Counted from the stretch's first letter, positions 24,595 to 33,046 are shown. The stretch is DNA of 51,573 nt from Flemingiibacterium sp045636145 (GCA_045636145.1 JAZTWV010000010.1:1-51573); one strand, 5' to 3'. Notes: generated by a model not told the origin, from the sequence alone. Numbers and translations are program-made.

Positions 24595-25869
24595 ATGTTT
24601 ATAGATAACGTTACAATACACATAAAAGCAGGTGACGGAGGCAACGGATGCGTTGCCTTTCACCGCGAAAAATATGTTGCCGAGGGAGGTCCTTCCGGCG
24701 GAGACGGCGGAAACGGCGGCAATATCATCTTTAAAATAGACGAGGGCACAAACACGCTTCTTGCTTTCCGTTACAAGCGCAAATTTATCGCCGAAAACGG
24801 CGGTGACGGCGGTACGGAGAAGTTCCACGGAAAGAATGGCGAGGACACTGTAATCCTCGTTCCGCCGGGAACAGTTATACGCGATGCCAAGACCGGACGT
24901 ATCATAAAGGATATGTCCGACTGCGAGCCATATGTTGCAATGAAAGGCGGACGCGGCGGATGGGGCAACAAGCATTTTGCCACCCCTACAAGGCAGATAC
25001 CTCGTTTTGCAAAGCCCGGACTCAAGGGTCAGGAGGCGGATGTAACGCTGGAGCTTAAGATGCTTGCGGACGTGGGACTTGTAGGTTTTCCGAATGTTGG
25101 AAAATCCTCACTTCTGTCGGTAGTCAGCTCGGCGCGCCCGAAGATTGCAAACTACCATTTCACAACTCTCGCACCTCAGCTGGGGGTGGTTAAAAACGGT
25201 GAGGACGGATTTGTAATTGCGGATATACCGGGACTTATCGAGGGTGCCGCGGACGGCGCAGGTCTCGGACACGATTTTCTCCGCCACGTTGACCGATGCA
25301 GGCTTCTTATCCACGTTGTGGATGTGTCCGGCATGGAGGGGCGTGACCCTGTTGACGACATAAAGAAGATAAATGCGGAGCTTGAACGTTACAGCCCGGC
25401 GCTTGCATCCCGTCCGCAGATATTTGCCGCAAACAAGCTTGATGCCTGTGATCGTGAAGCGGTGGACCTTGATGCGCTTGAAGAGTACATCAAAAACGAG
25501 CTTGGCTGTGAGCTTTTCTATATTTCCGCCGCAACGAGACAGGGTGTGGATGAGCTTATGTACCGCACCGCGGAGCTTCTCTCCGAGCTTCCGCCTCTTA
25601 CTGTATACGAGCCTGAGGCTGTGCCGGAGCATGAGATGCCGGACGGCGAGCGTGAAATTACCGTAAATAACGTTAACGGCGTTTACTATGTTGAGGGCGA
25701 ATGGCTCATGCAGCTTATTGATTCCGTTAACTTCGGGGACCGCGAATCTGTGGCGTTCTTCCAGCGCATACTTCGCCAGAGCGGAGTTATCGACGCACTT
25801 ACAGCCAAAGGCTGCGAGGATGGAGATACGGTAAACATCTACGATGTAGAGTTTGATTTTATAGGCTGA
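24595..25869 (+). CDS. obgE: Obg family GTPase
   Basis: A 424-residue essential GTPase that binds the 50S ribosomal subunit and links ribosome assembly to the stringent response. It has an N-terminal glycine-rich Obg fold (GDGGNGCVAF, GGDGGNGG, about 10-155), a G domain with GFPNVGKSS (P-loop), DIPGLIEGA (Switch II) and NKLD, and a C-terminal OCT domain (about 350-424). The ATG at 24595 (MFIDNV) is preferred because GGAGG lies 9 nt before it; the ATG at 24589 would be only 3 nt away. Confidence 0.96.
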   Translation: MFIDNVTIHIKAGDGGNGCVAFHREKYVAEGGPSGGDGGNGGNIIFKIDEGTNTLLAFRYKRKFIAENGGDGGTEKFHGKNGEDTVILVPPGTVIRDAKTGRIIKDMSDCEPYVAMKGGRGGWGNKHFATPTRQIPRFAKPGLKGQEADVTLELKMLADVGLVGFPNVGKSSLLSVVSSARPKIANYHFTTLAPQLGVVKNGEDGFVIADIPGLIEGAADGAGLGHDFLRHVDRCRLLIHVVDVSGMEGRDPVDDIKKINAELERYSPALASRPQIFAANKLDACDREAVDLDALEEYIKNELGCELFYISAATRQGVDELMYRTAELLSELPPLTVYEPEAVPEHEMPDGEREITVNNVNGVYYVEGEWLMQLIDSVNFGDRESVAFFQRILRQSGVIDALTAKGCEDGDTVNIYDVEFDFIG

Positions 25870-25919
25870 TTCTGTGGGCGAAAAACATAAGAACAGACAA
25901 AAAATGGGTAAAAAACGTA

Positions 25920-25948
25920 TTGAAATCCGCAGGTGAATATGTTATACT
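25920..25948 (+). promoter_or_regulatory. Promoter of the sugar kinase gene
   Basis: TTGAAA (25920-25925), a 17-bp spacer, and TATACT (25943-25948), giving a leader of about 45 nt to a good AAAGGAG site before 26001. Confidence 0.75.
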
Positions 25949-26000
25949 GTACTTGTGAAAATATTTCCGCACTCGGAAAAATATAAAGGAGTACAATAAC

Positions 26001-27032
26001 ATGAAAAATCAGTTTGTTTCCTTCGGTGAGATAATGTTAAGACTTAAGTCTCACGGATACGACCGTCTTTTTCAGTCCCCCACCCTTGAAGCTACCTTCG
26101 GAGGCGGTGAGGCAAATGTTGCCGTAACTCTTGCAAATTACGGTCTTGATGCAAAATTCGTTACCGCGCTTCCGGATAACGATGTTGGAACTGCTTGCCT
26201 TCGTGAGATACGCAAGTACGGCGTTGATGTTTCCGACATCAAACGTACCAAGGGCAGAATGGGCATCTACTTCCTTGAGACCGGTGCTTGCCAGCGTCCC
26301 TCGAAGGTTATTTACGACCGTGCAGATTCTTCATTTGCAAACATCAAGGAAGGCGACTTCGATTGGAAAGCTATCCTTGCAGAGGCTAAGTGGTTTCATG
26401 TAACCGGTATCACTCCTGCGGTTTCTCAGGATATTGCAGACGAAGCTATCCGCGCTCTTAAGGCTGCGAAGGAGCTTGGCGTCACCACCTCTATTGACCT
26501 TAACTACAGAGCTAAGCTTTGGAAGTACGGCAAGCGTGCAGACGAGGTTATGCCGGAGCTTACAAAGTACATAGACGTTGTTATCGCAAACGAGGAAGAC
26601 TGCCAGAAGGCTCTCGGAATCTCCTCCTCCAACAAGCCTGAGCTTGGCGAGATCGACCTTAACTGCTACAAGGAGATCACAGAGAAGGTATTCGAGCAGT
26701 ACCCAAATGTTAAGACTGTTGCAATTACTCTGCGTGAGTCCAAGTCCGCAAACCGCAATCTCTGGTCTGCCTGCATAAATGACCGCAAGGAATTTTACCG
26801 CAGCCGTGTTTACGATATCACCGATATCGTTGACAGAGTTGGCGGCGGCGACTCCTTTGCCGGCGGTCTTATCTACGGACTTGCAACAAAGCCGGATGCA
26901 AAGTCTGCTCTTGAATTTGCTGTTGGCGCATCCTGCCTTAAGCACACAATAAACGGCGACCTTAATCTTGTATCCGTTGACGAAGTTGAAAAGCTTATCG
27001 GCGGCGACGGTACAGGAAGAATCGCAAGATAA
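26001..27032 (+). CDS. PfkB family carbohydrate kinase, KDG-kinase-like
   Basis: A 343-residue ribokinase-fold kinase resembling 2-keto-3-deoxygluconate kinases. Signatures are FGGGEANVAVTLANYG (about 31-46), DRADSSFANI, DLNYRAKLW, and the ATP/catalytic motif VDRVGGGDSFAGGLIYG (catalytic Asp about 293). It would phosphorylate 2-keto-3-deoxygluconate or a related acid for an Entner-Doudoroff-type route. No KDPG aldolase gene is next to it. It is a single-gene transcript between its own promoter and a strong terminator. The substrate is not certain. Confidence 0.88.
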   Translation: MKNQFVSFGEIMLRLKSHGYDRLFQSPTLEATFGGGEANVAVTLANYGLDAKFVTALPDNDVGTACLREIRKYGVDVSDIKRTKGRMGIYFLETGACQRPSKVIYDRADSSFANIKEGDFDWKAILAEAKWFHVTGITPAVSQDIADEAIRALKAAKELGVTTSIDLNYRAKLWKYGKRADEVMPELTKYIDVVIANEEDCQKALGISSSNKPELGEIDLNCYKEITEKVFEQYPNVKTVAITLRESKSANRNLWSACINDRKEFYRSRVYDITDIVDRVGGGDSFAGGLIYGLATKPDAKSALEFAVGASCLKHTINGDLNLVSVDEVEKLIGGDGTGRIAR

Positions 27033-27043
27033 AGTTGTTTCAC

Positions 27044-27083
27044 AGATTCCACCGCTTCATCATGCGGTGGAATCTCTTTTTTT
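27044..27083 (+). terminator. Rho-independent terminator after the sugar kinase
   Basis: A perfect 12-bp stem AGATTCCACCGC/GCGGTGGAATCT (27044-27055, 27064-27075) with an 8-nt loop, followed by C and seven T. Confidence 0.93.
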
Positions 27084-27107
27084 GCATACGCAATTTGGTA
27101 TGTATGC

Positions 27108-27136
27108 TTGACTTTTTCCGTTTTTTATGCTATAAT
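27108..27136 (+). promoter_or_regulatory. Promoter of the beta-lactamase-like gene
   Basis: TTGACT (27108-27113), a 17-bp spacer, and TATAAT (27131-27136). The leader to the ATG at 27250 is about 105 nt, longer than most here. Confidence 0.8.
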
Positions 27137-27249
27137 GCGAGTGATATGCAAGCTCAATGAATTGCTTTGTGGCGTGAATTTAGCATATAGACAGTTAATT
27201 TGTTTTAGAGATATTTTATGATGAATTTTGGAGAAAGACAGAAAATACA

Positions 27250-28389
27250 ATGTTTGAAAAATTAAAAGAATTTTGTGATTCATTTCTTGAACTTGGCGTT
27301 CCCGGATTTGATTTGGCGATTTATAAAGACGGAGAATGCGTGCTTCGATATATGAATGGCTATAGTGATATTGAAAAGAAGATTAAAATAAGCGGAAATG
27401 AAAGATACAATATTTATTCCTGCTCTAAGGTTATAACTTGTACGGCGGCTTTGCAGTTGTGGGAAAAAGGTCTGTTTTCTCTCGATGATAAGCTTTCTTG
27501 CTATATGCCCGAATTCGAAGAAATGACGGTTAAAACCGATGATGGCATTAAAAAGGCAGAAAAACCAATTCTAATAAAGCATCTATTTGAAATGACAGCG
27601 GGTTTTTCCTATAAATGTTCCTCACCTCACCTTATAAAGGCGGTTGAAGATACCAATGGAAAGTGTCCCACGCGTGAAGTAATGAAGTACCTCTCAAAAG
27701 AACCGCTGCTTTTTGAACCCGGTGACAGGTGGGAATATAGTTTGTGCCATGATGTTTTAGCGGCTCTTGTTGAGGTGATATCCGGTGAAAAATTTGAAGA
27801 CTATGTGAAAAAGAATATCTTTGATATTGTTGGAATGAATGATTCAACGTTTATGTTGCCTGATACAGAGCTAGATACCATTGCACCTCAATATAGGTTT
27901 GAAGATGGCAAAGCTGTTAATATTGGAAAGCCCATATCCTACTATAAAATGGGTACTGAATATGCTTCGGGCGGTGCTGGTGGTATTTCAACTGTTGATG
28001 ATTACATAAAGTTTTTAGAGGGACTTCGTACATATACGCTCTTAAAACCGGAAACGGTTAAATTGATGACAAGAGATCGTTTAACCGACGAGCAAAAAGT
28101 GACATACTGGTTAAAAGATTCCTATGGTTATGGTTTGGGAGTGCGTTGTCCCAAAGGTGATGAAATGTATGGTGATTTCGGTTGGGGCGGTGCTGCTGGT
28201 GCATTTCTTGCGATTGATGTTCAAAATGCAATTTCAATTTATTTTGCTAAACATTTATTGTCTTCTCCTGCTCAGGGGATGCGTCCGATGCTTTATCGGT
28301 TTGCAAGAGCTGAGCTGATTGATAACAGCGAGTTTGAAAGTTTGTACGAAGATTTGAAAAATTTGTATGATTACAAATTGACCTATTAA
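27250..28389 (+). CDS. Serine hydrolase, class C beta-lactamase family
   Basis: A 379-residue penicillin-binding-protein/beta-lactamase-fold hydrolase. The nucleophile motif SxxK is Ser57-Cys-Ser-Lys60. The second motif is Y-S-L (WEYSLCHDVL) instead of the usual YxN, and the third region reads GWGGAAG instead of HxG/KTG. These changes argue for an esterase or D-peptidase role rather than true beta-lactam hydrolysis. There is no signal peptide, so it is probably cytoplasmic. Base and codon use is clearly more AT-rich than the neighbours, suggesting recent transfer. GGAG lies rather far upstream of the ATG (about 15 nt). Confidence 0.85.
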   Translation: MFEKLKEFCDSFLELGVPGFDLAIYKDGECVLRYMNGYSDIEKKIKISGNERYNIYSCSKVITCTAALQLWEKGLFSLDDKLSCYMPEFEEMTVKTDDGIKKAEKPILIKHLFEMTAGFSYKCSSPHLIKAVEDTNGKCPTREVMKYLSKEPLLFEPGDRWEYSLCHDVLAALVEVISGEKFEDYVKKNIFDIVGMNDSTFMLPDTELDTIAPQYRFEDGKAVNIGKPISYYKMGTEYASGGAGGISTVDDYIKFLEGLRTYTLLKPETVKLMTRDRLTDEQKVTYWLKDSYGYGLGVRCPKGDEMYGDFGWGGAAGAFLAIDVQNAISIYFAKHLLSSPAQGMRPMLYRFARAELIDNSEFESLYEDLKNLYDYKLTY

Positions 28390-28486
28390 CTTCGGGAAAT
28401 ATGCGGTTTTGGCTTTGGAATTGATAATTTTTTGCCCCAACTTGATACGAGCATAAAAAGGTTGACCAAAAGAGAGGTGACAGTGT

Positions 28487-28918
28487 ATGAAATTTATTTC
28501 AAAAACATTTTCAGAGCTTTCAACCGATGAATTATATGAAATTTTAAAATCAAGATCCGAGATTTTTATGCTGGAACAAAACATTATTTGTCAGGATATG
28601 GACGACAGAGATAAAGAGAGTCTGCACTGCTTTTTTTCTGATGGGAAAAGAGTAACGGCATATTTGAGGGCTTTCAGAACAGGTGCCGATGAAGTAACTG
28701 TCGGCAGAGTGTTGACTTTAGAGCACGGAAAAGGTTTTGGCAAAAAGCTTATGACACAAAGTATACAAGAAATAAAAAAGCATTTCGGGTGTAAAAAAAT
28801 CTGTCTTCATTCACAAAAACAGGCAGTGGCATTTTATGAAAAATTGGGTTTTACAATTGTTTCCGATGAGTATTTGGAAGAAGGAATAATTCATCTCACT
28901 ATGGAAAAATATATATGA
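28487..28918 (+). CDS. GNAT N-acetyltransferase, ElaA-like
   Basis: A 143-residue GCN5-related acetyltransferase of the ElaA group. Family features are FxxLSTDELYEILKSRSEIFMLEQ (about 8-32), QDMDDRD, and the acetyl-CoA pyrophosphate loop LEHGKGFGKKLM (about 85-96). The substrate is unknown. It shares the AT-rich composition of the serine hydrolase 98 bp upstream and is probably acquired with it. The ribosome-binding site is GAGAGGTGA. Confidence 0.87.
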   Translation: MKFISKTFSELSTDELYEILKSRSEIFMLEQNIICQDMDDRDKESLHCFFSDGKRVTAYLRAFRTGADEVTVGRVLTLEHGKGFGKKLMTQSIQEIKKHFGCKKICLHSQKQAVAFYEKLGFTIVSDEYLEEGIIHLTMEKYI

Positions 28919-28998
28919 ATCGTTCAGTGTTTGTATAGTGTATTAGTTATAAAATTTTCCTATAGAAAAGGACGAATCCAAACAGAAAGGAAACGCCG

Positions 28999-30465
28999 AT
29001 GTTCAAAAGCGTATTTACAAAATACATTACGGCATTCATGCTCATAATCGTAGTAAGCTTTCTCATGCTCACCGTGATTCTATGCAGTATGGTGGACAGC
29101 TACTCTGCCGATGCAAAATCGGATACCGTGCTCCGCACATCGGAGGTCGTCTCCCGTACTGTTGAAGAAATGTTTATTGACAGCGATGCTGATGATTTTA
29201 ATCAGTTCGTATACTACAACAGAGAGGGAATAGAACAGCTCCTCTCAGCTATGGCTGAATATAATCAGGATGTTGTTGCATTTGTTGTGGACGAATACGG
29301 TTCCTGCCTTGCTGTTGACGGAGATGTGGTGGTAGGATATATCGGTTCCGGTGTGCCGCTTGATATTATGGAAAGTCTTACTGATGGGGCGGCAAAAGAA
29401 TATATCGGCGACCTTGGCGGTGTGTTCGACGGTAAGCATCTTACCTATATTATGCCGATCCTCGGGAAGGACGGCGGAATTGTGGGAGCGGCGGTAGCTA
29501 CTTCCGCTTCACGTCAAATGGAGGCACTTATTGAGAGCCTTATCAAAACCGTGGTGCTTTCCTGCCTTCTTGTGATGCTTGCGGCTCTTGTTGCCATATA
29601 CTTTATCAGTGAAAAGATAATTGATCCTTTAAAAAAGATGTCAAAGGCGGCAAAAAGCTTTGCGGCGGGAAAATTTGACGTGCGTGTACCGGTAAAAGGA
29701 AGAGACGAGGTCGCAGAGCTTGCTACGGCGTTCAACAACATGGCGGCGTCTATGGCGAAGCTTGAGGATATGCGCCGCACATTTCTTTCCAGCGTTTCAC
29801 ACGACCTGCGCACTCCCATGACCACAATCTCCGGATTTATTGACGGTATTCTTGACGGTACAATACCTAAGGAAAAGCACGAATATTATCTTGACGTTAT
29901 CCGTACCGAGGTCAGACGTCTTGCGAGACTTGTGGCAAGTCTTCTTGATATTACTCGCATTCAGGCGGGAGAGCGAAAATTCACCAAATCCGCCTTTGAT
30001 ATATGCGAAATGGCACGGCTTATACTTATCTCATTTGAGCAGAAGATAGAAGAAAAGCATCTTGAGGTGGAATTTGACTGCCAGCACGATAAAATGACAG
30101 TGTATGCCGACCGCGATGCCATTTATCAGATACTTTACAATATCTGCGACAACGCTGTGAAATTCTCGAAGGAAGGCGGCGTGTACAGAATAAGTATCAT
30201 TGAACGTGAGCAGAGAGTGTACATTTCGGTTTACAACGAGGGCGTGGGTATTCCTGCCGATGAGCTTCCATTTGTGTTTGAGCGATTCTACAAGAGCGAC
30301 AAGAGCCGCGGACTTGACAAGAGCGGTGTGGGACTCGGTCTGTATATCGCCAAGACCATAATTGATGCTCACGATGAAGAAATATGGGTAAAGAGCGTAT
30401 ACGGTGAAAACTGTGAATTCGTTTTCACTCTTCCGTACACCACTGAAATCGTCATAAAGGACTGA
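28999..30465 (+). CDS. Sensor histidine kinase
   Basis: A 488-residue two-component sensor. A transmembrane helix (about 10-32), an extracellular Cache-like sensor region (about 35-175), and a second helix (about 182-203) are followed by a HAMP domain (about 205-257) and HisKA with phospho-acceptor His268 in SHDLRTPMT. The HATPase domain carries NICDNAVKFSKEG, GVGIPADE, FERFYKSDKS and GVGLGLYIAK. No response regulator is adjacent; the only one in the window starts at 35160, and pairing with it is a guess. The ligand is unknown. Confidence 0.93.
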   Translation: MFKSVFTKYITAFMLIIVVSFLMLTVILCSMVDSYSADAKSDTVLRTSEVVSRTVEEMFIDSDADDFNQFVYYNREGIEQLLSAMAEYNQDVVAFVVDEYGSCLAVDGDVVVGYIGSGVPLDIMESLTDGAAKEYIGDLGGVFDGKHLTYIMPILGKDGGIVGAAVATSASRQMEALIESLIKTVVLSCLLVMLAALVAIYFISEKIIDPLKKMSKAAKSFAAGKFDVRVPVKGRDEVAELATAFNNMAASMAKLEDMRRTFLSSVSHDLRTPMTTISGFIDGILDGTIPKEKHEYYLDVIRTEVRRLARLVASLLDITRIQAGERKFTKSAFDICEMARLILISFEQKIEEKHLEVEFDCQHDKMTVYADRDAIYQILYNICDNAVKFSKEGGVYRISIIEREQRVYISVYNEGVGIPADELPFVFERFYKSDKSRGLDKSGVGLGLYIAKTIIDAHDEEIWVKSVYGENCEFVFTLPYTTEIVIKD

Positions 30466-30500
30466 TTTCCGGTCTAGGATAAAAAGTTTACAAAAACCTA

Positions 30501-30529
30501 TTGCATTTTGGTAAAAAATAGTGTATAAT
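30501..30529 (+). promoter_or_regulatory. Promoter of the cytidylate-kinase-like gene
   Basis: TTGCAT (30501-30506), a 17-bp spacer, and TATAAT (30524-30529), starting 36 bp after the sensor kinase stop. The next gene can therefore be expressed without it. Confidence 0.75.
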
Positions 30530-30559
30530 AATACCAATAGAAACAGTAGGAGGTACGTT

Positions 30560-31195
30560 ATGAACTCTAATTTAGTTATCACGATCGGAAGACAGTACGG
30601 AAGCGCGGGACGTCATATCGGCGAAGAACTTGCGGCGAAGCTTGGAATTAAGTTTTACAACAACGAGCTTATATCCCTTGCGGCACAGAAGAGCGGCATG
30701 GCGCACCATGTTGTAGAAGAAGCAAATGAAAAGGCTACAAACAGCCTTCTTTATACGCTGGCTATGGGCAGCTCCTTCTGGGGCGGAAATGCAGGAGTTG
30801 CATTTGATATGCCTATAAACGATAAGCTGTTCGTTACACAGTCGGACATCATCAAGGAGCTTGCCGACGAAGGACCTGCGGTGTTCATCGGAAGATGCGC
30901 CGACTATGTGCTTCGCGGATATCCGAATCTGATCAAGCTCTTCATATACGCACCCATGGACTTCCGTGCAGAGCATATTGCCGAGCTTCACAACGTTACT
31001 CCCGATAAGGCAAAGGACATTATTGTGAAGACCGACAAGCGCCGTGCAAATTATTACAACTACTACACCGGTCAGAAGTGGGGCAAGCTGGAAAACTTCG
31101 ATCTTGCAGTTGACTCCTCAAGACTCGGTATAGAAACCACCGCTGAGATGCTCTATCAGTATGTGGAATTCTACAAGAGCCATAATATGAAATAA
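30560..31195 (+). CDS. Cytidylate kinase-like family protein
   Basis: A 211-residue P-loop-type NMP-kinase-like protein. The N-terminal ITIGRQYGSAGRHIGEELA (about 6-24) is the family's modified P-loop, and FIGRCADYVLRGY (about 112-124) follows. These proteins are distinct from true CMP kinase (Cmk), and their phosphate acceptor is unknown. The ATG at 30560 follows GTAGGAGGT; an upstream in-frame codon at 30521 overlaps the promoter and is rejected. Confidence 0.88.
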   Translation: MNSNLVITIGRQYGSAGRHIGEELAAKLGIKFYNNELISLAAQKSGMAHHVVEEANEKATNSLLYTLAMGSSFWGGNAGVAFDMPINDKLFVTQSDIIKELADEGPAVFIGRCADYVLRGYPNLIKLFIYAPMDFRAEHIAELHNVTPDKAKDIIVKTDKRRANYYNYYTGQKWGKLENFDLAVDSSRLGIETTAEMLYQYVEFYKSHNMK

Positions 31196-31201
31196 AAACG
31201 T

Positions 31202-31227
31202 CGGGCTGTCGCTTTTGCGGCAGCCCG
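31202..31227 (+). repeat. Intergenic hairpin without U-run
   Basis: A stem CGGGCTG/CAGCCCG extended by CGC/GCG lies between the cytidylate-kinase-like gene and degV. The following bases are AAGGCATG, so a full rho-independent terminator is unlikely; it may be a partial terminator or stabilise the upstream mRNA. Confidence 0.5.
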
Positions 31228-31258
31228 TAAGGCATGAATTTCAGGAGACTCAAAGACA

Positions 31259-32107
31259 ATGAATAAGAAAGTGATAATCGCAAGTGACAGTACCTGCGAT
31301 CTTACATCTGATTTAATTGAAAAATACGGTATTGCGATTCTTCCCCTTACCGTGCACCTTGGTACAAATGAATTCCGTGACGGCGTTGATGTTACGCCGG
31401 ATGATATATATGCGCACTACGAGAAAACCGGTGAGCTCCCAAAGACAGCGGCGGTGAACGTGTCGGAGTTTGACGCATTTTTTAAGGCTGAAACCGAGCG
31501 TGGAAACGCCGTTGTAGTGTTTACCATAAGCTCAGACATGTCCTCGACCTTTAATAATGCAAGACTTGCGGCGAAGGAGTATGAGGATGTCTATGTTGTA
31601 GATACTCGCAACCTTTCAACAGGCGGAGGACTTCTTGTGATGCGCGCCGCAGAGATGGCGGCGGAAGGGAAGAGTGCTTTGGAGATCGCAGAGGAGTGCG
31701 AAAGACTTACCGCCCTTGTGTCGGCATCTTTTATGGTGGACGACCTTGAATTTCTCTATAAAGGCGGCAGATGCTCGGCTCTTGCGGCATTCGGTGCAAA
31801 TCTTTTGCAGTTAAAGCCCTGTATTTACGTTGACGGCGGAAAAATGGCGGTGGGAAAGAAGTACCGCGGCAAATTTTCCATATCAATCAAGAAATATGTT
31901 GCCGATCAGCTCTCTGAGCTTGATTCTATCGACCCCGGACGCGTATTTGTGACCCATGCAGGCTGCGATCCCGACATAGTTGAGGCTTGTGTCAATGAGG
32001 TGCGAGAGCTTGGCTATTTTGGGGAGATATGCGTGACTCGCGCAGGCTGTACCATATCATCCCACTGCGGCAGAAACACTCTTGGTGTGCTGTTTTTAAA
32101 GAAATGA
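31259..32107 (+). CDS. DegV family fatty-acid-binding protein
   Basis: A 282-residue two-domain DegV protein. Members bind a fatty acid; in Gram-positive bacteria FakB proteins present it to the kinase FakA. Motifs seen are ASDSTCDL (about 8-15), VFTISSDMSSTFNNA (about 85-99), DTRNLSTGGG, VDDLEFLYKGGRCS (about 160-173) and the C-terminal SSHCGRNTLGV. No fakA gene is in the window. A link with the acyl synthetase-ACP pair at 3-5 kb is possible through fatty-acid uptake but is not shown. Confidence 0.92.
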   Translation: MNKKVIIASDSTCDLTSDLIEKYGIAILPLTVHLGTNEFRDGVDVTPDDIYAHYEKTGELPKTAAVNVSEFDAFFKAETERGNAVVVFTISSDMSSTFNNARLAAKEYEDVYVVDTRNLSTGGGLLVMRAAEMAAEGKSALEIAEECERLTALVSASFMVDDLEFLYKGGRCSALAAFGANLLQLKPCIYVDGGKMAVGKKYRGKFSISIKKYVADQLSELDSIDPGRVFVTHAGCDPDIVEACVNEVRELGYFGEICVTRAGCTISSHCGRNTLGVLFLKK

Positions 32108-32116
32108 TTTTACTTG

Positions 32117-32147
32117 GTGCCGTTGTCTTTTTTTAAGACAGCGGCAC
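32117..32147 (+). terminator. Probable terminator after degV
   Basis: A 13-bp stem with one G-U pair (32117-32129, 32135-32147) and a T-rich loop. It is followed by GTGTGTTTT, a poor U-run, so termination strength is uncertain. Confidence 0.6.
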
Positions 32148-32196
32148 GTGTGTTTTACAACTTTTTTCGAAAATTCTCTAATTTTCGTAAAACCTC

Positions 32197-32225
32197 TTGA
32201 CAAAAGCACGAATGTTTGGTATAAT
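32197..32225 (+). promoter_or_regulatory. Consensus promoter of tRNA-Pro
   Basis: A perfect TTGACA (32197-32202), a 17-bp spacer, and a perfect TATAAT (32220-32225), 28 bp before the tRNA 5' end. Its first 16 bases nearly match those of the promoter at 34998. Confidence 0.9.
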
Positions 32226-32253
32226 ACTACTGTTGCGAAAACGGCAGCAGTAT

Positions 32254-32330
32254 CGGGGTGTGGCTCAGCTTGGTAGAGCGCTTGGTTCGGGACCAAGAGG
32301 TCGGGTGTTCGAATCACCTCACTCCGACCA
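32254..32330 (+). tRNA. tRNA-Pro (anticodon CGG)
   Basis: 77 nt with encoded CCA. The acceptor stem CGGGGTG pairs with CACTCCG. The D-arm contains GGCTCAGCTTGGTAGAGC. The anticodon stem CTTGG/CCAAG holds loop TTCGGGA, giving anticodon CGG (reads CCG, proline). The T-arm is GGGTG-TTCGAAT-CACCT. It has its own consensus promoter and a strong terminator, so it is a single-gene unit. Confidence 0.96.
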
Positions 32331-32368
32331 AAAGAAAAAGGAACGGTTCATCCGTTCCTTTTTCTTTT
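32331..32368 (+). terminator. Terminator of tRNA-Pro
   Basis: A near-perfect 16-bp inverted repeat: an A-rich arm starting right after the CCA, GGAACGG/CCGTTCC core, then TTTTTCTTTT. Confidence 0.93.
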
Positions 32369-32370
32369 GC

Positions 32371-32570
32371 TTTGCAGTCGGACGGCTCGAACACCGCCCT
32401 TTTGCGGAGTGAACCAATTCGGGATCAATATGGGTAGAGCACGTTCTCACTATGCGAGAACGTGCAAGCGATACAGCCCAAAGCAGGGAGTATCGGAAGC
32501 GAAGCTTGCTTCGGGCGCGAGGCGACCATGCGACGGCTGAGTGCCATTTACGGTAATATTAAATGATTTC
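32371..32570. other. Hairpin-rich intergenic segment
   Basis: About 200 bp between the tRNA terminator and mgsA with no supported gene. Successive inverted repeats are visible: GCACGTTCTC-N7-GAGAACGTGC (32439-32465), CGATAC-N15-GTATCG (32469-32495) and GAAGC-N7-GCTTC (32496-32512), plus a short CCGC/GCGG pair near 32394-32407. Fragments look tRNA-like (GGCTCGAACACCGCC near 32385; GGTAGAGCACG near 32433), but no complete tRNA folds because position 33 would not be T. It could be a structured RNA, a decayed tRNA, or a dispersed repeat. Confidence 0.4.
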
Positions 32571-32572
32571 AG

Positions 32573-32596
32573 GGGAGACGAGTACATCTCCCCTGT
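32573..32596 (-). terminator. Hairpin at the 3' end of mgsA
   Basis: The inverted repeat AGGGGAGA-N8-TCTCCCCT overlaps the region just after the mgsA stop codon. In the minus direction it is followed by GAAATCATTT, only partly U-rich, so it is a probable but not ideal terminator. Confidence 0.55.
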
Positions 32597-32598
32597 GT

Positions 32599-32979
32599 TT
32601 ATACTAAAAATGTTTTGTTCTTCAACGCTTCGAGCATTATGGTGGCAGAGCTTGCATTAGTAGCAAGCGGTATCTTCTGAACGTCGCCAAGTCTGAGAAG
32701 CGCGGAAACGTCAGGTTCGTGAGGCTGTGCTGTCAGTGGATCACGCAGGAAAATAATAAGGTCAAGCTCACCCATTGCAAGCATAGCGCCTATCTGCTGG
32801 TCGCCGCCAAGAGGACCGCTTTTCATGCGGTGAATTGAAAGTCCGGTCTCGCCCATGATAAGAGTACCTGTAGTGCCGGTGGCGTAAAGCTCGTTTCCCT
32901 CAAGGACATCCTTGTATTTCTTGGCGAGTTCTATTATTTCATTTTTCTTTTTGTCGTGTGCTATAAGAGCAATTTTCAT
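32599..32979 (-). CDS. mgsA: Methylglyoxal synthase
   Basis: A 126-residue enzyme converting dihydroxyacetone phosphate to methylglyoxal and phosphate, an overflow valve for glycolysis under phosphate limitation. The phosphate-binding GTTGT is at 35-39. The catalytic base is Asp60 in SGPLGGDQQIG, His87 lies in AQPHEPD, and the N-terminal IALIAHDKKK is typical. It is somewhat shorter than E. coli MgsA (152) but the core is complete. It is a single gene with its own promoter. Confidence 0.95.
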   Translation of the reverse strand: MKIALIAHDKKKNEIIELAKKYKDVLEGNELYATGTTGTLIMGETGLSIHRMKSGPLGGDQQIGAMLAMGELDLIIFLRDPLTAQPHEPDVSALLRLGDVQKIPLATNASSATIMLEALKNKTFLV

Positions 32980-33017
32980 AACGGTGTCTCTCCCTAATAT
33001 GTATAATTTATGTGTTT

Positions 33018-33046
33018 ATTGTACCATATTTTTTCTTTTTCGTCAA
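33018..33046 (-). promoter_or_regulatory. Promoter of mgsA
   Basis: On the minus strand: TTGACG (33041-33046), a 17-bp spacer, and TACAAT (33018-33023). The leader is about 30 nt. Confidence 0.75.

Noticed and set aside
27250..28918. AT-rich island as part of a prophage or integrative element
   Set aside because: No integrase, transposase, attachment repeat or phage gene is visible at either edge.
30521..30559. Earlier start for the cytidylate-kinase-like protein
   Set aside because: This codon overlaps the -10 promoter region and the ribosome-binding site fits only the ATG at 30560.
32197..32412. 71-codon open frame
   Set aside because: It starts within the tRNA promoter and runs through the tRNA gene and its terminator.
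32433..32475. Second tRNA gene downstream of tRNA-Pro
   Set aside because: The GGTAGAGC and a long stem look tRNA-like, but the loop lacks T at position 33 and no matching acceptor and T arms can be assembled.
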